From assembly GCA_000507305.1 (NCBI GenBank), contig DF239419.1, positions 16,163 to 80,162 of the forward strand: a stretch of DNA of 64,000 nucleotides, in the 5' to 3' direction. The DNA is from Breviolum minutum Mf 1.05b.01 (Eukaryota; Sar; Dinophyceae; Suessiales; Symbiodiniaceae). Below, one piece after another: positions 44,539 through 55,191 of this stretch. The translations under genes were made by a program, and so were the position numbers. Numbering within the stretch: position 1 is the stretch's first letter; every line of letters starts with the position of its first letter. The notes beneath the pieces were generated by a model, which did no database searches, was not told the DNA's origin, and was given only the letters and a program-made list of their open reading frames with translations.

Positions 44539-44594
44539 CATCATCATCATCATCATCAACATCATCATCAACAACAACAACAACAACAACAACA
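44507..44594. repeat. Compound (ATG)n(ATC)n(AAC)n repeat, self-complementary
   Basis: About ten ATG units followed directly by about eight ATC units, which is a perfect long inverted repeat because CAT is the complement of ATG, then AAC units. A similar (ATC)n(AAC)n compound occurs at 51136. Confidence 0.9.
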
Positions 44595-44672
44595 CCACCT
44601 CTTCCCCAAATCATCTCCTTCTTTTTGTTTCCCTTCCGCCTTTTTCTCCATTGGTTTTTTTCGGAATCCAAG

Positions 44673-44766
44673 GCCTACCGAGGATTCCGAGGATGTCATG
44701 GTGTATCCCAAGTTGTTGGCTTCCAAGGAGAATTGGTTCCTCTTCTTCGACGTCCCTTGGTCCTGA
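44673..44766 (+). CDS. Candidate terminal exon
   Basis: After TTTTTTTCGGAATCCAAG a 30-residue frame reads 'TEDSEDVMVYPKLLASKEN' and 'WFLFFDVPWS' to TGA. Other + frames and a - frame rich in K and E are also open, so confidence is limited. A nearby ATG frame ending at ACTCCG|GTAAGT (44851-44858) may be the start of another gene. Confidence 0.25.
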
Positions 44767-44983
44767 GAAATCCTCAGGATTTCCCCGTCCGTGTTTTTTT
44801 TTTCACATGGGAAAAAAAGGGATCCCCTTTGATAAGAAAGCAAAAACACTCCGGTAAGTTTAACATAGCTGGCTGGAAAATACCCGGATTGAAGATGTAC
44901 TTCCTATTGAAAATGGGGATATTCCATAGCTATGGGGATATTCCGTTGATATTCCGTTGAAAACGGACCCCTTTGATAAGAAC

Positions 44984-45093
44984 GTACACCCTGGAAAATT
45001 CACCATGAACCTGAAAATGACCCAATTAGAAAAGGAAAATCATCTTCCAAACACCTCCATTTTGGGCTTCCATGTTAATTTTCAGGGGTGTAT
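44984..45093. mobile_element. MITE, family M1, near-perfect palindrome
   Basis: GTACACCCTGGAAAATTCACCATG at the left pairs with CATGTTAATTTTCAGGGGTGTA at the right over about 20 bp. The interior contains 'ggaaaatcatcttccaa'. The left repeat begins with GT. A 13-base sequence CCCCTTTGATAAGAA precedes it and also occurs at 44823, next to a consensus donor. Confidence 0.75.
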
Positions 45094-45820
45094 ATCATAA
45101 ATCAAGAAAAAAGACCACCACAATTCAACAAACACTTGAAGGATCCAACAAAAGCACTTAAAAAATACCTTCAGGTGCGAGGAGCGAAGGTTTGTTTTAA
45201 TTGTGGGGCTTCTGATGTGGAGATGAGATCATCTTTTGACCTTTCCATTTGAAATAGGATTCTCCTCCTAGTTTCACGTAGCCTTCCAACAACACAACGC
45301 AGGTGAAGCAAATTGAGAGTCCAACGAAGCCCATGTATTTTGTTTAAGACCGAGGATAGACGAGGTGCTTGGTGCATTGGCCATTCGGCAGCAAAATGGT
45401 GAAGGAGAAAGGATGGTTTGATGATCATAGTGATGATGAGAAGATAGAGGTGACCATTCTTCTTCATTGCGAAGATGCTTGAAAAGACGCAGTTGGCACA
45501 TGGATGCATATTCTCTACGTTTGCATTTCTAAGTTTGCATTTCGGTCTCCTCGAGGTCTGAGAGAAGCCTCAGGATTCACCATGAAAAACCATGCGCCAG
45601 TGAGATGAAGGGTTTTTTCCAAGCTGGCAAGGCTTACAGACACCGATCTTTTTTTGGTTTTCCTGGATAGAAGTGGAAAAGGAAGCTATTTTTCAACGAT
45701 GGGTTTTTGGAGGGAAGCATTTTCCACTGAACCCCATGATTCTGGGAGAGTATCCTCACAACTACGAGACTTGAAAATGATTTGATTTCCAATCTTCGTT
45801 AACTTGGGTTCGAGCAGTCG
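45094..45820. other. No supported gene
   Basis: A - frame of 112 codons (45509-45171) crosses the region without splice support. Nothing else recognised. Confidence 0.3.
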
Positions 45821-47235
45821 GTGTTTCAGGTGCGTACACCCCAAAGTGATGATAGTTTTCAAAACGGCTCCTTTTCCAGGGGGCCATTTTCAGGTGAACC
45901 AGCTGTTAAATCTGAGGTCCCGCCATTGGTGCGATTGAGATCTATGCCAAATGCTTCACCGTCGAAGAGGACTGAAACGGTGGATATAGATGGGGTAATC
46001 GTAACCGTTTGGAAAGTGCCCCAAAATCAAACATGGAAGCATGGAAGCAGATTGGAGGATGCTCTAAGTGCAGTTTCGGCCAATTTCCAACTTTCCGGCT
46101 TCCATTTCTCCATAGAGATTGGGGCGTACCTTTGTTTCTCAAGGACTTTTTCCCAGCAGAAACTGATCTTCAAACTGCTGCAGGCGATTCCTTGCAATTT
46201 GGGTGAATGGCAGATGTGGGACATTGGCAAGAAGGAATGGTACACCAACAAGGCCCGTGAAACTCTCGCCTTGAAAAAGCTTCGGGTGAAGTTGGGGGTG
46301 AAGTTGTGGACACATCACGAACTTGGCAAGTTTCTGATTCGGCTTCACAAAAATGGCCCCCTAATTTTCGGAACACGGCATGGTGACAACTTTGGTTGAC
46401 AAGTCGCGTCTTGGTGAAAAGACAACTCCTGTTGGTGAAAAAAGACAAGACACATCTGCGATTCAGGGAATGATACACATTGGTGGAAGAAATCCTTCAT
46501 CAGTTGCTATAGATCAACATATACAGATTTAAAACCTTGTGAAAGATGGGATATTTGTAGAATGATATTTGCCACATCAACTGCTTAGCTGGATTTCTTC
46601 CATCAAGAGTATGAGTTTTCCAGTAGGTTCTTCTTGGGATCAATCCACGAATATAACCTGCAAAAGGTGAAACGTGTACACCAAGTAAAGTGACTCTTGT
46701 TGCTGTCGTTCTCACCATCGGTCTCGTTGCTGTTGTGGTCGTGCGCACCCAACCAGTTGTAACATGTTATACAAAGAAATGCCACGTTACCGCATCTTCA
46801 CAAAATCAGTGACAATGAAAGGATATGACGTCAATGATGATCATTATGAAAAAACTTATATTAGACTTGGCAAATCTTTGGAAGTCCCTTACGCCCTTAG
46901 TCCCTTTAAGAGTGAGATTTTCAATACGTAACTTACTAAAACTGCTCAACCGTTTTAGGGTTTGGTGACCCAGCGGTTGGGGGTCGCCTGCAGCTCGCCA
47001 GGGCATACGTCTCATCAAAGTGGGCTAACGCTTCGATTGGGCGTTTCAGCGGAAAGCAGCGTTTCGGTGGAAAGTGGTCGTTTTTGTTGGAGTCCTGGAA
47101 TTTCGTGTTTTTTTTGTGTGTGTTTTTATCTACTTTTTTTTTCTTCCTGCTTTTCGTTTTTTTGTTTTAAACAAACAGAACATTCTTTACCAGCAATTTG
47201 TGGATGATCTCAGATTCTTGGAAAATCATAGTTGA
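45821..47235 (+). CDS. Candidate gene with longest ORF in window
   Basis: The longest open frame, 192 codons, spans 45821-46399. Its first part is M1 MITE sequence, so the real exon probably starts later, near 45930. CAT|GGTGAC offers a donor at 46383. Exon 46959-47104 is G+C-rich against AT-rich flanks, follows CTCAACCGTTTTAG|G, joins in phase ('DPAVGGRLQLARAYVSSKWA') and ends AATTTC|GTGTTT. The last exon 47194-47235 follows CATTCTTTACCAG and reads 'QFVDDLRFLENHS' to TGA. Within the long frame a rival frame at 46009-46206 is equally protein-like, so its coding frame is not certain. The last two exons are the better supported part. Family unknown. Confidence 0.4.
45830..45925. mobile_element. 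MITE, family M1, starting at a donor-like GTGCGT
   Basis: Left end GTGCGTACACCCCAAAGT; right end degenerate ('TGTTAAATCTGAGG'). The interior closely matches the copy at 63459. TTTCAG|GTGCGT at its edge is a perfect 5' splice site. Confidence 0.55.
46540..46612. mobile_element. MITE fragment, family M4
   Basis: Contains 'GATGGGATATTTG' and 'CTTAGCTGGATTTCTTCCAT' from the right half of M4; the left half is not evident. It lies in the putative intron 46383-46958. Confidence 0.5.
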
Positions 47236-48500
47236 ACTGGGGTTAGAGAGCACCAATAGCTGATGAGTGTTCCTCGGATAGTTGTTTGATTTGTATGAAT
47301 TTACGTGTGTAAATACTGTCCCCCCAAAGATTTGCTGAGGGGCTATTGACCCAAAGTTCGCGATCCAATGCCATCCATTGATCAACTCCAGTTTCTGGAG
47401 GAGAGGTATCAGCATCTTAATCCAAAAGGGGGTTCGATTTAGCATAACCAGCGAAACCAGTATAGTCCTCATTTTTGGTCGCCATGTCTCACCACGATTC
47501 GTTTTTTTTGAAATGGAGAATAATTTTCCTAAAGTAATGGTGACATGGCCATCAGTGATCATGAAAAAAAACGCGAACGCGGAAGCGAAGAAGCGAAACG
47601 CTTGTGGTTTTTTGGTGAAGCTCAACATGTAAACATCATTCACAGCACAAAATTATACTGAATCCGGGAATCCGTGATAGTATATGGAATTGTTGAATTG
47701 TATATGCATTTCATCGCATGAACACATGGCTGTTACTTAGAGCATATGTTTTGCGAAGATTCCTTTTGATCACCTAAATGGAGCTCTTGAACAAGTTTGT
47801 CAGCATTTTGAACCACATGGAGGAGTGTTCGGCATTTCAAACATTTTGAAATACCTTTCGAAGCGATTTCAATCATCTCGAAATGTTTTGAAGCATTGCA
47901 TGAAGCAATCTTGAGCATTTTGAAGCAGTTGATAAAGCAGTTTCGAAAGCATCTAAAGGTATTTTGAAACCGCTGTAAAAGCAGGTCAAACCAGGTTACA
48001 TAGATTCAAGCATTTTAATCCAACATGTAGCATTCGCTCAGTGCCATGTAGTGACTTGGAACCCTTGGGACCTCTGTAGTTGTAAGCCGGAAATTTCCAA
48101 ACAACCCGTGGATATTTTTGAGAAGGATACAAGAGTTGGAACTGGCTCTCAGGGGTGATTCTGTAGTATCGTTGTAATTTTTGTAGCCAATTTTTGAAGG
48201 GGTTCCAGTTTATCTGGGTTTCGTCATGAACTGGAAGACACCATTCAGGTTCTTTGAGGCAGCTTTTTTACTCACCCTCCCAAGTGAGTTTTCAACAGAA
48301 CATCCCCTAAAAAGGTCGTTGAGATAGGGAAACTTTCTCCTGATTTCAGCTCCTTCCAGTGTGGAAATATCCAACTATTTCCCTTTCGATGGCCCATAAA
48401 GCTGGTAAGCCTTTCCACTGATTTTGAACAAAATTATCCCAAAATTTTCATATGGGGTTGAATGTTTATTTTACCAGCCACTGGGGGCCGGTTGTGATTG
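47236..48500. other. No firm gene; long - frame
   Basis: A - frame of 158 codons (47643-47167) and a + frame of 84 codons (47378-47632) shadow each other without splice support. At 47790-47990 there are loose repeats of 'CATTTTGAA' and 'TTTCGAA' motifs. Confidence 0.3.
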
Positions 48501-48928
48501 ATGGCAGTACTCGAAACTTCACAGGACGGTGCATTGGAAAGAATGTGTTTGTCTCTTTTCCATCGTTTCGGTTGTGAGGGAACATTGGATCTTCAGGTTT
48601 GTAAATTGAAGATCTCCGAATCTCTTTTCAATCGTTGTATCATTTTTTTTTACATGAGACGAATCCAGGATTTCAGGTTCGATTCATACCCTCCACGCGT
48701 TTTTTTCTCCAGCAGCTTCCAACAAAATCACCACTTCATCCAATCCAAGCTCTGTGGATGTACACAGGATTTCCACCAAATTTTTTATGTGCCAAAAGGC
48801 TCAAAAAAAGTAGAAAGCAGCAGTCATTGGACAGCCATATGTCTAAAAGAACAGAAGGCCAACTGAGCAGTGAAAGAAAAATGTACTCATTGTTTTACAT
48901 ACATATATCATATATCATACACATGTAG
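48501..48928 (+). CDS. Candidate two-exon gene (~103 aa)
   Basis: Exon 1 (48501-48596, ATG start, 32 codons) ends GATCTTCAG|GTTTGT. A 116-bp intron ends with CGTTTTTTTCTCCAG. Exon 2 (48713-48928) continues in phase with a basic region ('AKRLKKSRKQQSLDSHMSKR') to TAG. Both exons have a second plausible frame: a upstream acceptor at 48478 opens 'HWGPVVIDGSTRNFTG', and exon 2 in another frame reads to 48866. The gene is likely but its frame is not settled. Confidence 0.35.
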
Positions 48929-49177
48929 GTGATTATAAAATTGATTCTACTACTTTTTTAATTCTAGCGATTATAACAAGCCACTACAAGGATGCCTATT
49001 ATCCAAGCAGTATGATGGAAATGGGATAGGGTTTTTCTCAATGAATAATTTGTTTAACTTGATTCTGATGGCTTTTGCAAAATAAGGTTTGGCAATGGGT
49101 TGACGTTGTTAATCTTTCAGCACCTGTGATGTTTGTATATTTTCCGGAGATGTTTTTTTCATTTTTTGTTCCTCCAG

Positions 49178-49377
49178 ATGAATTTGTTTTGGACGATCTG
49201 AAAAAAATCTTTGGTGAGAAGCCAGCCAAATCATCAGGCATCAAAAAAGGCATCAAAAAATGTCTTTCTTTTTTTGAGCCTTATCAAGAGGGCCGAACTC
49301 TCGCTAAGTCTGTGAGAAGGAATCTCCGCGATAGATGTCTGAAGCGAACCGCTTTTCTTTTGGTTTCATGCCAATGA
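49178..49377 (+). CDS. Candidate terminal exon, lysine-rich
   Basis: A very good acceptor (CATTTTTTGTTCCTCCAG) opens a 65-residue frame to TGA at 49375-49377. It begins with an acidic/basic helix-like stretch ('EFVLDDLKKIFGEKPAKS') and ends with 'SVRRNLRDRCLKRTAF'. Composition is strongly protein-like. No family is recognised; upstream exons were not placed. Confidence 0.45.
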
Positions 49378-49875
49378 TACACCTGCTGATACTGATGGAC
49401 ATGGTGAATATGCCATGAAACATGTCCAGGAAATCAGTGTTGAAAACAAACACACTGTTTGTTTGACTTGGGTCTTGTATCGAGCCCGTTCTTTTTAAAA
49501 CCAGATGTCTTGGTGAGCTGGTGGTTGATTCTACTCCATTCTGGGAAGCCCATGAATTGCTTCGTTTACACCCCCCGAAAAGATACAAAATGGACCCCCA
49601 TACAGGAAAGTGTCGGTGGGAAGACTAGTTGGTTAGAAAATATCTCATGTTTTCATGAAAATATCTGAAAAAGCTGGGTTTTCAGTGTGTGTAGCAGCCA
49701 TATCTCTTTGTCACCTGACTGTCAAATCTCGAAGATGTTCGATTGCTCGCTTCAGCCTTTCAAATTGATCACTGCCTAAGGCAGTTGTTGGTATGGCGCC
49801 ACCCGAAAAAAAATGGCTTTTTTTTGGGGGGCAACTGGAACACGGCGGGCGTTTTTTATTTTCTTCTTTTTTCAG

Positions 49876-49970
49876 ATGGGTCTAGAAGAAGCTTATTGTT
49901 GCTACAGGAACTCTTTTTCCTCGAATTTTTGTGGAAGAGAAGGGAAGACAGTGATGAGAACCTTGGCTGA
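49876..49970 (+). CDS. Candidate short terminal exon
   Basis: An excellent acceptor (TTCTTCTTTTTTCAG) precedes a frame 'LLLLQELFFLEFLWKRREDS' ending TGA at 49968-49970. A phase-0 alternative frame ends at about 49985. The acceptor is convincing, the frame less so. Confidence 0.35.
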
Positions 49971-50053
49971 TTTTCGCACACTTTGATGCATGTGTTCAAA
50001 GGGCAGTTGCCTTGAAAATCACAGCGAAGATGGTGATATTTTGGAGCTGACAT

Positions 50054-50476
50054 TGACTAGCAGTTTTGTTTGACGTGAAGACGTTTCCGCCAATTGAGAA
50101 TTCGCAAGTTTGCCTCTTAGCACATGGATGCATGTGGTATAGACATGCCAAAGTTTCCACTGGCCAGAAAGTTCCAAAACAGGCACAAATGATAGATGTG
50201 GCAGTGACATTCATCTGATTGTGGTGGAGGTTGTTGGACTTATCTGAAGTTTATGGCGGCCACGGATTTTCTATCGTCCTTCAAAGGTTCTTCAAAACAT
50301 CTCAGTGCATCTTAATACTGTTAAGGAACAAGATCCTGCAACAGTTGATAGCCTCTAGCGCATGAAAATGAGGACATGTCTTAAACATGGTTAAACTTTA
50401 GCTGCTTTAGCTAGTGAATTTTTCATGTATCACGTGTTGTTTCACGGGTTTCCATATCAGATTCATCAGGTTTCAG
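50054..50476. other. AT-rich DNA before gene
   Basis: Short - frames only. A possible acceptor CATATCAG lies at 50452-50459. Confidence 0.35.
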
Positions 50477-51135
50477 AATATCATCACCGTGGTCTTTCGA
50501 AACCATGGAGAGCTGGTTTGGATGTCTGTTGGCGTTGCTTGTGACCGTGCTGCTAGCGTTGCTGGGTCTACGGTAAGGGGCCCCCATTTTATGGGGCTGG
50601 AACGGTACAGTGAAACGGACGACTTTTTTGTACGAAACTTCTTCCGAAGAACAAAAACAAAGCCTCCCTGAAACTAACTTTTTTTCGCCCCTGAAAATGG
50701 ATGGTTGGAAGATGAATTTCCTTTTGGGATGGCCTATTTTCAGGGGCCATGTTTCGTTTTAGGGAGGGTAATCGAGGAATAAACAAGCATCCCATTTTTT
50801 GTTGGAGGATGGACCAGGTGGGCGAATGATTATGATTCTGATTTGCATGCCGATAAACTAAAGTGGCCACAGAAAAACACTAATGTTTTGGTTCATTTTC
50901 CAGCCAATATTTGTTGATATTTGAGTGGTTTCCGTCAAATGTCTAAACATGACATATGACATGTTCGGATGGCATTTCTAACCCCCAACGTCGCTGCAGC
51001 GGGTTCGTGTGCTCAGGGCCTACCAGTCTCTGCGACGATGGCAGAGGAAGCAAGCAAGGCTAGATACCATCAATGCAGAATACGCAGCTGGGCGGCAGAC
51101 AATGGAGTTGGACGCAACACAAGCAACACAAGCAA

Positions 51136-51167
<32 letters not shown>

Positions 51168-51168
51168 A

Positions 51169-51202
<34 letters not shown>

Positions 51203-51257
51203 CTCAACATCCCTAGCAACAAGAATTCAACATCAACACTTTATCACAATATCATAA
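50477..51257 (+). CDS. Candidate two-exon gene end with Ser/Thr repeats
   Basis: Exon 1 (50477-50572) is G+C-rich, ends GTCTACG|GTAAGG and reads 'MSVGVACDRAASVAG'. The intron (50573-50999) carries an M2 MITE. Exon 2 (51000-51257) follows CCCAACGTCGCTGCAG and continues in phase: a basic amphipathic stretch ('LRAYQSLRRWQRKQARLDTI') then serine and threonine runs encoded by the TCA and ACA repeat, to TAA. It would be a C-terminal region with a low-complexity tail. Another frame of exon 1 encodes a leucine-rich transmembrane-like segment but does not match exon 2. Confidence 0.4.
50663..50769. mobile_element. MITE, family M2, inside an intron
   Basis: Left end CCTCCCTGAAACTAAC pairs with right end TTTCGTTTTAGGGAGG; inner repeats CCCCTGAAAATGG and CTATTTTCAGGGG are also inverted. 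The whole element sits within candidate intron 50573-50999. Confidence 0.75.
51136..51215. repeat. Compound (CAT)n(CAA)n repeat within exon
   Basis: About ten TCA/CAT units then eight ACA/CAA units and mixed ATC-AAC units, inside the serine/threonine-coding part of the exon above. Confidence 0.9.
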
Positions 51258-52211
51258 ATCAGCAACGCATAGCCACACCGGTCTTTCCCTACCAAAAAAT
51301 CTCTAGGGCAACATACCAAAGAGTTCTGGGCGACTCGCCGACCGAGATATCACACTTTTGGGGTTCATCTCAAAATCCCATAAAATCCCAGTGCTGCCGA
51401 AATTTCATGACTTCCTTCCAGCTTTAAAACAAATGGACATGAAGATGGATGATTTTTTTCCACTTTGGCATCTTTTATCAGAAGGGCATATCGGGGTCTC
51501 GTTTCTTTTAAGCCCAACCTGTATGCGCCAAACTTCGCCCATGATTGGAGCCCCGGTGCTGAGGAGAATTTGCGTTCCATCAGGACGGGTGACGATGGCG
51601 GGATAGAGATATATCATCGATGTAATTAGTAGTAATAGTATTAGGATAGAGTATATATATATATATATATATTGAGGCAATTAGTATCTATATCTATTAA
51701 TGAGTAGATGCAATTAATAAGAGTAGTCAAGAATCCGTGGGTTTACTAGAAGAAAACATCTCCTTAAAATTGATGTTAAAAGACACCCGTTTTTTACTAT
51801 GTATGGTTTCATGCTGTATGGACATAGATGCAGTTTTCGTTCCAGATGTGGTAGGGTTTTACAGCAAGAAAAGGTCGATGTGGGAGGTAGGTACTGACAA
51901 GACCAAAAACAACAACTGGAATTTTTGTAATAGATACTCGACATTCGTCAGGTTTCTGGTGAATAGGCAACTGTACCTCAAGTGATTCAATTGAATCGGA
52001 ATGCACTATCCTGATTCAACATGTCCCGAACGTCGTTGAACCTAAGGCTGTTTCATCTTGGTTGTAGGCTGATCAACTTACCAAAACACCTTTTCCAAAT
52101 GTCATGATTTTCAGAACTCTTCATTCATTCTTAATAAAAAATCCAGAATTTGAAATCATATAACAATCTAACAAGCAAAAATCAACAAACCAACAAACCC
52201 CTACGAGTTGT
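51258..52211. other. No firm gene; possible - exon at 51528-51626
   Basis: On the - strand 51626-51528 reads 'AIVTRPDGTQILLSTGAPIM' and ends at ATACAG|GTTGGG, but there is no acceptor or partner. A TA repeat at 51646-51672 abuts it. Confidence 0.3.
51646..51672. repeat. TA microsatellite
   Basis: About twelve TA units. Confidence 0.85.
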
Positions 52212-52282
52212 TTTATAAACAAAATCAAAAACGGAGTATCTCTCGAGCCACTACTTGGAAAAAAATCCGAGCCTTGGCACCT
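52212..52282 (+). CDS. Candidate exon ending at consensus donor
   Basis: The sequence up to GGCACCT|GTAAGT has two open frames, one basic ('SISRATTWKKIRALAP') and one with 'TEYLSSHYLEKNPSLG'. The donor is perfect and the M3 element begins 3 bases after it. The acceptor and partner exons are not identified. Confidence 0.3.
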
Positions 52283-52285
52283 GTA

Positions 52286-52406
52286 AGTGTTTCCCGTAAT
52301 GTCATAGATAGGGGAGTTTTTTTCCCAAAATGGATGGTGAAAATAATGGAAAACCTTATTAAAATAGATGATTTGGGGGAAAACCCACTATTTTTGGGAA
52401 CATCCA
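52286..52406. mobile_element. MITE, family M3, abutting a splice donor
   Basis: Begins AGTGTTTCCC and ends TGGGAACATCC, with the core CCCAAAATGGATGG and GATTTGGGGGAAAACCCACT. It is the second copy of the 28640 element. The candidate donor GTAAGT overlaps its first bases. Confidence 0.65.
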
Positions 52407-53998
52407 TAGATGAAAGGCTGAGTTTGATCGCGACCTGTTTTTAGTGGAAGAGATTTTGTTTGGAACTTGGAAGTTGCAAATAACATTGGAAACACCCCAA
52501 ACAAAAATGAAGATGACGGAAAAACAAAAAAACTTGAAGATGTATTTTTGCATTATTTTCCATTGCCATCTTAGTTGACTGGGTGGTATGGTTTCGGGTT
52601 CCAGCCGTTTGGTCCAAAACTAGACATCAAGGCTGGATGGAATGCCGTTATATACGAACATCCAAGAAATACATAAATCATAGAGAATAAGTTCAACAAT
52701 TTCCCAAAGTTACATCATTTTCCATGAAATTTATCCCTCTATTTTTTAATGATCCTATAGTTTTGGTATTCTAAAACCTGGTGGGTCAAAACCAAAAACA
52801 GAAACACCGTGTTGACGTGAGGAAAGATGCCGTGTATCATCACGGCTGGGCACAGTCCCGTGGCGAGTTCAAAGAGGTTTCCAGTGATGATCCGTGGCGA
52901 TGCGGCGATGGGATGTTTTAATGGATGGGATGTCAACTTTAACCTCTCTGGAATCTAACATACAGATATAGAAACTCGACTCTAACATGAAAATTTTTTC
53001 GAACATATGTAGACCATAGTTGTAGATATAATTTTTCTGTAAGGGTGAAGAATTTGAAATGTTTGCAGGAGGACACACCAGTTTTCTTTTGGAGGGATCC
53101 GATTTGATGAAGATATTGTTCTGACATGGGTGATTTAACATGGTTCAGCCACCATATGGTACTTGCGCACGTCTCAAGAAAAAGGAAGCAGAATTCTATG
53201 GGTTTCCTAAAGTCAAGTCAACCAGATCCAGGTGTCTTTTGGTGAGTATTTGATTTTGTCACCATTCTCATTGAGACGTTCATTTAACGTACCATTCGTG
53301 CGAATAGTTGTGTGGTTGCAACCCTTAGTTTGGCAGATACATGGCGCACTTCTTGCAACTCTGCAATCTTGATTTGACTTTGGACCTCATAACAATCCTG
53401 TACTCGGTTTCATGGCCCTTTCTTTTTACCAAAAGTGAATCGGCAGGGAAATATCGCGAGGCGTGATGTTTTACTTCAAAAGGTACCACTTTGTAAAAGA
53501 TGTAAAAGGACGTCTCCTTTCAGAATTTTTCGAGCTGAAGTCTTGTTCCTAAAAACATCTGAGATAGGTAGTTTTGCAAAACAAGCTAGCTCACGGTGTT
53601 ACTCTTTCTCCCTTAATCATGGTTCAGTGGAAAATGGCAGTATTTGGAAAGGTACTATTGGAGGGACCCGTTTTTCACTTCCATCAAAAAAACACCATGA
53701 AATCTTTGTCATTTATATTCACGTTGGAACAAACATATCATACCAGATCCGAAATGGATTGCTGTTTCTTTTTTTAAGCTGACATTTCCCACATCTGTTC
53801 AAATTTAAAAACATCAACAAACAAAAACGAGATCTAGAATTTCTGAAAAAAAGAACACACAAATGAATCATCTCTATGTTAACCAAAAAAAAGCTGTGAA
53901 ACAAAAGCAATTTCGGGCCTCAAAAAACGCTTCTAAAACGGTCTTCGTTTTCCGTTTTTTTTGTGTGCGCCAGGCTCGAGATCATGAGGTTGGGAGCT
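52407..53998. other. No supported gene
   Basis: Frames of 60-115 codons occur on both strands (for example + 53435-53782) without paired splice sites. AT-rich with T and A runs. Confidence 0.3.
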
Positions 53999-54095
53999 TT
54001 GATGGACATTAGTTGGGATGTCAAGAACCATGGTAAATAATGGGATAAAGTACCAACCTCAACTGGTTAGCTGGATTTCTGCCATCAACATTATG
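53999..54095. mobile_element. MITE, family M4
   Basis: Left end 'TTGATGGACATTAGTTGGGA' and right end 'AGCTGGATTTCTGCCATCAA' are imperfectly inverted; contains AATGGGATAAAGTACCAACC. Confidence 0.6.
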
Positions 54096-54675
54096 CAACC
54101 CTCAGTTTGGTGTATTTTTAGTTTAGTCAAGTTTCTTGACTTAGTTTTCATTGACAATTTATTTGTGGATGAAACATTGGAGTGTTTTCCTGGCAGAACC
54201 CAAGTGGTTGTTTTGTAATGATCCAACTGGATTCGAGTAAAAGTGACTCCCAGATGCAACTGAAGTCAAAACCGACCGATGTTGTTGGTTCGGTGCATCT
54301 TAAGACGTTGAGATTCTTGTTGCAACAAAAAGACAGCTGCATGAAGTTGGGAGATGAGAAGCTGTCAATCATTCAGTCATGAACACATAGGTGTTTGTTT
54401 CGACATGTTGCCACTATATACTTCTGTTTTGTTCAAAGACAAGAGATTTCCAACTGTGAATTTTTGATGAACATGCTATTTGCATCTCAAAACAACGATA
54501 TTTTTTCGTTGGATCCATAAAAAGGAAGTTTTTTTTCATTTCATGGCGCACCCTCACTGCATCGGTCCTGTCTAACTCCTGTAGAACCTGTGAAGCTGTG
54601 AGGCACACGTAGAGGACATCGACAAGAGACTTGGCCTAAAGAATTTGAACCACCCCCCCCCCCAAAGTCTTAAAG

Positions 54676-54788
54676 TACTGTTGATGGTGGAAGTCCAGCT
54701 ATATAACCACCGTAAAAAACCCGTGGTACATAATGGGATAAACTACCAACCTCAACTGGTTAGCTGGATTTCTTCCATCAACAGTAGT
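54676..54788. mobile_element. MITE, family M4, best copy
   Basis: ACTGTTGATGGTGGAAGTCCAGCT at the left pairs with TTAGCTGGATTTCTTCCATCAACAGT at the right (about 20 of 24 positions). Contains CGTGGTACATAATGGGATAA. Confidence 0.75.
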
Positions 54789-54939
54789 AAAGTCAATGTG
54801 AGGTGTTGGCCATTTTGCCGTCAAGGATTAGACGACACATTGAAAGATGCAGTTTCCTTTTGCGTAAAATCACTCACGAAATAGATTTTAGTTGGTGACT
54901 TGTTTGTTCCCTTCATATCTTTGTTGATTTTTCTTGTAA

Positions 54940-55191
54940 ATGCCAACTTTCGTAGGTGTGACCTCTGCATTTATATTGGGTAGGACCTCAATCTTCACTG
55001 CTGGATACACCCAAGGTGTTTCTGTTTTACCCTTACAGGGAGTTACTAAAAAGCGAGAGGGATACACAGATACTTCCAGTTTTGCGTATTTCTTGCATGA
55101 AAAACCAAGACCTCTCCTTGGCCTTGTTGGACAGAAGCTTCCCATAGACTTTCCACACTTTGACGTTCCTAACCTTTTTGATGATTTCTGA
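54940..55191 (+). CDS. 83-residue ORF, unknown protein
   Basis: ATG 54940 to TGA 55189-55191. The C-terminal half is notably protein-like ('FAYFLHEKPRPLLGLVGQKL' then 'IDFPHFDVPNLFDD'). A good acceptor inside (TTTTACCCTTACAG|G at 55037) suggests it may instead be a terminal exon from about 55038. A - strand frame of 85 codons overlaps. Family unknown. Confidence 0.4.
   Translation: MPTFVGVTSAFILGRTSIFTAGYTQGVSVLPLQGVTKKREGYTDTSSFAYFLHEKPRPLLGLVGQKLPIDFPHFDVPNLFDDF

Noticed and set aside
44423-44671. - strand frame with Asp/His/Val runs
   Set aside because: The homopolymeric runs come from the (ATG)n(ATC)n(AAC)n repeat.
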